Part shown: positions 34,048 through 36,697 of the stretch, piece after piece
Layout: each line of letters opens with the position of its first letter
How positions within the stretch are numbered: the first letter of the stretch is position 1
Source of the DNA: Sphingomonas turrisvirgatae
GTDB taxonomy: Bacteria; Pseudomonadota; Alphaproteobacteria; Sphingomonadales; Sphingomonadaceae
Assembly (NCBI RefSeq): GCF_001721295.1
Contig: NZ_MDDS01000031.1
Span: forward strand, 1-36,697
Length of the DNA stretch: 36,697 bases
Direction of reading: 5' to 3'
Translations under genes and position numbers: made by a program
The notes under the pieces: generated by a model
Database searches by the model: none
The model's input: only the letters and a program-made list of their open reading frames with translations
Told to the model about the DNA's origin: nothing

Positions 34048-35370
34048 TCAGCGGTAGGCCGCGAGCCGCCCCTTGTCGGTCAGCACATACAGCGTGTTGT
34101 GGGCGACGATTGGGCTAAGGCTCACCTCGCCTTCCAACTTGATCGCCGTGCCCAGGGTGCCGTCGGTCGGCGAAGCTGACACCAGTTCGCCTTCCGAATT
34201 GGCGAGCCACAGCCGGTCGCCGGCGAGCACCGGGCCGGTCCAGCTGATCGCGCCGGTTTTCTTCTTCTCGTTCTTCCAGCCCTTGAGCTGCGCGATCCAG
34301 CGGATCTTGCCCGTGCCGCGCGCAATCGCGATCAACCGGGCATCATCGGTCATGACGAACAGCCACTCGCCCGCGACCCAGGGGGTCGAGATGCCGGCGA
34401 CATTCTGCTCCCACAACCGCTGGCCAGTGGCCAGTTCGATTGCCGCCATGCGTCCGCCCTGCCCAACGGCATAAACACGGCCCTGATCGATGACCGGATC
34501 AGCGTCGATATCAGCGAGGCTGGAGACCGAGGTCGAGATGGTCGAGCGCGACAAGGTGTCGTTCCACAGCGACCGGCCATTTTCGTAGCGATAAGCGCCG
34601 AGTTCGCCCGAGGAATAGCCGACCACCACAGTGCCCTGCGCTTCCGCCGGTGCGGCAACGCCGAACACGCCCTGCGATTCGAGCGTGCCGGATTGCTGCC
34701 AGATCACCGCGCCGTCGGCCTGTGACAGCGCGAACATCTGGTTATCTTGGCTCAGCACATAGACGTTGCCGCTCGACAGGCTTGGCGCCCCGCGCAACGG
34801 CCCGCCGGGCTTGACACGCCATGCCTCTGCACCGCTTGCCGCGTCGATCGCGATCACTTCACCCAGGCCGTTCGTGGCAAACACGCGCGCCCCGTCGGCG
34901 CTGACGCCACCGCCGAACGCGGCGTTGCGATTTTCCTTGTCCTTGACCGTAGCAAGCGTCCATTTCTGCCCGCCGCTTTGCGCGTCGAAAGCATGGACGA
35001 CGCCATCGCTGTCCATGACGAACAGGGTGTCTCCGGCCACGACCGGCGAAGCGGCAAGCCGCGCACGGCCGGTCGATCCGGCAATGCTTGCCCCCCAGAC
35101 GCGGACTGGAGACGCGCTCAGCGCCAGATGCCCCATCGACTTGGCAGCGTTGCCACCCGGCTGATTCCAGTCGGTATTGGGTGCCGCTGGCGGCAGCACG
35201 ACGGCCACCTCCGAGATCGACGCGTCGGCCGAGACGCCGGCCTCCGCCGCCAGGATCGGCACGCGCTGCCCCAGCACGGGGGTCTTATCGCCCTTGCCCT
35301 TGAAGATGCCGCATGCACTGAGGACCGCCAGCGCGGCAATCGCGACCGGCACTCGAACCGACTTCATCAT
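34048..35370 (-). CDS. bamB: Outer-membrane assembly lipoprotein BamB (PQQ-like propeller)
   Basis: BamB is a lipoprotein subunit of the BAM complex that helps fold outer-membrane proteins. The 440-aa product has a signal peptide with lipobox LSAC (Cys about 20) and repeated PQQ-like blades, seen as A-F-D-A-x-S-G blocks (VHAFDAQSGGQKW, VIAIDAASGAEAW, MFALSQADGAVIW, MAAIELATGQRLW), ending NTLYVLTDKGRLAAYR. The start at 35370 overlaps the stop of the TPR gene (ATGA), so the two are translated together. der follows. The gene is in the usual alphaproteobacterial order. Confidence 0.95.
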   Translation of the reverse strand: MMKSVRVPVAIAALAVLSACGIFKGKGDKTPVLGQRVPILAAEAGVSADASISEVAVVLPPAAPNTDWNQPGGNAAKSMGHLALSASPVRVWGASIAGSTGRARLAASPVVAGDTLFVMDSDGVVHAFDAQSGGQKWTLATVKDKENRNAAFGGGVSADGARVFATNGLGEVIAIDAASGAEAWRVKPGGPLRGAPSLSSGNVYVLSQDNQMFALSQADGAVIWQQSGTLESQGVFGVAAPAEAQGTVVVGYSSGELGAYRYENGRSLWNDTLSRSTISTSVSSLADIDADPVIDQGRVYAVGQGGRMAAIELATGQRLWEQNVAGISTPWVAGEWLFVMTDDARLIAIARGTGKIRWIAQLKGWKNEKKKTGAISWTGPVLAGDRLWLANSEGELVSASPTDGTLGTAIKLEGEVSLSPIVAHNTLYVLTDKGRLAAYR

Positions 35371-36071
35371 TTCGCCTTCTTGTCCTCACCCTGATCCACG
35401 ATCGCATCCACGCCGAGTACGCCGGCCATCTGTACCGCGCGTTGACGGATCGATCGCGGAACGCTCTCGTCCTTGGCGATGTCGCCATACAGCTTGCCGG
35501 CCTCGGCGCGCTTGCCCTGCCGCAGATAGGAAATGGCGACCAGTTCGCCCGCGCTGCCGAACCAGGCATTGCCCTTGACCGCCAGCCCCTTCAGCCGATC
35601 GATCACCTGCTCGGGCTTCAGCGCATCGAACTCAGCCGAGGTCTGACGGATCAGCGCCAGATCGCGAAACTCCTGCGCAAGGCCGGTATCGCCAGCAATT
35701 CCGCCCAGGATCGCGGCCGCGCCCTTCAGATCGTTCTTCTGCAACAGAACGTCGGCCTGCGTGAACCGCGCCATGGCATTGAACCCGTCGGAGCTCGACT
35801 GCGCGAGTTCCTTGAGCGGAGCCTCGGCCTCCTGCGCCTTGTTCTCGCTCAGCGCCTTGAAGGCAGCCTTGAACTTCTCGCCCTCTTCGCCGCGGCGGCC
35901 TTCGCTATGGCCTTGCCAGTAAAGGAAGCTCGCAAAGGCGATCAGCCCCAGGATGACGGCGCCGATGATCCACCGGCCATAGTTGCGCCAGACGTGCAAC
36001 GCCTGGTCGCGGCGCAGTTCTTCATCGACCTCGCGCAAAAAGGCTTCGTTGCTCTGGGGGCTCAACGCCAA
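35367..36071 (-). CDS. Membrane-anchored tetratricopeptide protein (YfgM/ancillary type)
   Basis: The 234-aa product has a short cytoplasmic N-terminus (NEAFLREVDEELRRDQALHVWRNYGRW), one membrane helix (IIGAVILGLIAFASFLYW) and a periplasmic tetratricopeptide region. The pattern is that of YfgM/Anr-type proteins next to BamB, which assist periplasmic chaperone networks at the Sec translocon. The start is a TTG at 36071 with GGAG upstream, since no ATG is available in front of the conserved N-terminal segment. Its stop overlaps bamB. It lies 72 bases after the truncated panB gene on the same strand. Confidence 0.9.
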   Translation of the reverse strand: MALSPQSNEAFLREVDEELRRDQALHVWRNYGRWIIGAVILGLIAFASFLYWQGHSEGRRGEEGEKFKAAFKALSENKAQEAEAPLKELAQSSSDGFNAMARFTQADVLLQKNDLKGAAAILGGIAGDTGLAQEFRDLALIRQTSAEFDALKPEQVIDRLKGLAVKGNAWFGSAGELVAISYLRQGKRAEAGKLYGDIAKDESVPRSIRQRAVQMAGVLGVDAIVDQGEDKKAK

Positions 36072-36143
36072 GGGGAACTCCGTCGGATCAAGGGTGTCTT
36101 GCGGGCGCGGACCTTAGCCGCGCTCCGGTGGAAACGAAAGCGA

Positions 36144-36602
36144 TCAGTCCTTGGGCTTGTAAACCTGCTCGCCACCCGGGAAACTGCGATCGCGCACCTG
36201 GCCGGCATAGGTCTCGACCGCGGCGGAAATACGGCCGGCCATGTCGTCGAATTTCTTTACGAACCGCGGCGTTCGCTCGAATAGGCCCAGCATGTCTTCG
36301 GTCACCAGCACTTGACCATCGCACTGGCTCGATGCGCCGATGCCCACCACCGGGCACGACACGGCGGCGACGATCTCGTTCGCCAGCGTCTCGACTACGC
36401 CCTCCGCCACGATCGCAAAGGCACCGGCCTCGGCCACCGCCCGCGCATCGCCGATGATCTTGGCATACTCACTATTACCGCGCCCGCGCGCGCCATAGCC
36501 GCCCAACGCATTCACCGCCTGCGGCGTCAAGCCGATATGCCCCATGACCGGGATGCCGCGCCGCGTCAGGAACGCGACCGTCTCGGCCATTGCCTCCCCG
36601 CC
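36144..36602 (-). CDS. panB: panB, 5' half missing at a chimeric junction
   Basis: PanB adds a hydroxymethyl group from methylene-tetrahydrofolate to 2-oxoisovalerate to make ketopantoate in pantothenate synthesis. The visible 3' part matches the family C-terminal half: GGEAMAETVAFLTRRGIPVMGHIGLTPQAVNALGGYG, GRGNSEYAKIIGDARAVAEAGAFAIVAEGV, then VGIGASSQCDGQVLVTEDMLGL. Upstream of GGEAM (36602) the frame continues but the residues (QRRVGCHQ) no longer match PanB, and the first ~100 residues with the metal and substrate site are absent. The usual length is about 265-285 residues. The break lies where an unrelated fragment of the opposite strand begins, so the gene is either disrupted or wrongly joined. 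Confidence 0.85.
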   Translation of the reverse strand, partial: GGEAMAETVAFLTRRGIPVMGHIGLTPQAVNALGGYGARGRGNSEYAKIIGDARAVAEAGAFAIVAEGVVETLANEIVAAVSCPVVGIGASSQCDGQVLVTEDMLGLFERTPRFVKKFDDMAGRISAAVETYAGQVRDRSFPGGEQVYKPKD

Positions 36603-36697
36603 CTGATGGCAGCCAACCCGTCGCTGATCAAGCGGCCGGTGGTCGAGGTGCCGGGCGGCATTCTGGTCGGGTTCAAGCCCGACGACTGGCGCGAAAA
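36600..36697 (+). CDS. Fragment of a Spx/ArsC-family (YffB-like) protein
   Basis: Translated on the plus strand, the last ~95 bases read ALMAANPSLIKRPVVEVPGG followed by ILVGFKPDDW, open to the window edge. This is the C-terminal part of a Spx/MgsR or YffB-type ArsC-like protein, where N-P-x-L-I-K-R-P-V-x-E and V-G-F are hallmarks. The N-terminal part with the active Cys is absent: the sequence before it belongs to panB on the other strand. It is not the same as the complete arsC at 23434-23769. Confidence 0.7.

Overview
The window is GC-rich chromosomal DNA from an alphaproteobacterium, most probably a member of the Sphingomonadales (Sphingomonas or a close relative). This rests on gene content and protein style rather than a marker gene: a large TonB-dependent receptor, a fused ThiS-ThiG, a CC0125/CC1285-type lipoprotein, an HRxxN (HisKA_2) kinase, SWIB and CsbD stress proteins, and the gene order panB / TPR protein / bamB / der. 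No rRNA, tRNA or CRISPR array was found.

Region 1 (1-4181) is one end of an integrated genetic element read leftwards. It holds a tyrosine integrase, a protein of unknown family, an AlpA-like excisionase/regulator and three proteins of unknown function. They lead into a RepA-like hexameric ATPase that is cut by the window edge. From the regulator to the ATPase every gene overlaps the next by 4 or 11 bases, so they are probably translated in a coupled way. Any cargo lies beyond the left edge.

Region 2 (4487-12938) is core chromosome: a lipoprotein with its own terminator, secA, a folate/pterin operon (folE, a PTR1-like reductase, folB) and a TonB-dependent receptor.

Region 3 (12976-20068) looks stress- and signalling-related. 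It has a DUF2945 protein and a SWIB protein, possibly driven by an EcfG-like promoter lying inside the receptor gene's terminator. Next come an HRxxN histidine kinase, a coupled M14-like carboxypeptidase relative, an M17 aminopeptidase and a thiamine-diphosphate enzyme. A RodZ-type HTH protein, a CsbD protein with an EcfG-like promoter and a methyltransferase follow.

Region 4 (20065-28911) is metabolic: thiSG, then aroQ-accB-accC-arsC on the plus strand, a lone PAS protein, a two-HKD phospholipase D-like enzyme, a TonB protein and purL. Four convergent gene pairs across regions 3 and 4 overlap by exactly four bases at their stop codons.

Region 5 (28942-36602) has a small secreted protein, DUF3052 and DUF418 proteins, an iron-storage pair (bfd, bfr) behind Fur-like boxes, a lone Hpt protein and the leftward run panB - TPR protein - bamB - der. 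At the right edge panB loses its 5' half and is joined to the tail of an unrelated Spx/ArsC-family gene. This junction is either a rearrangement or an assembly join.
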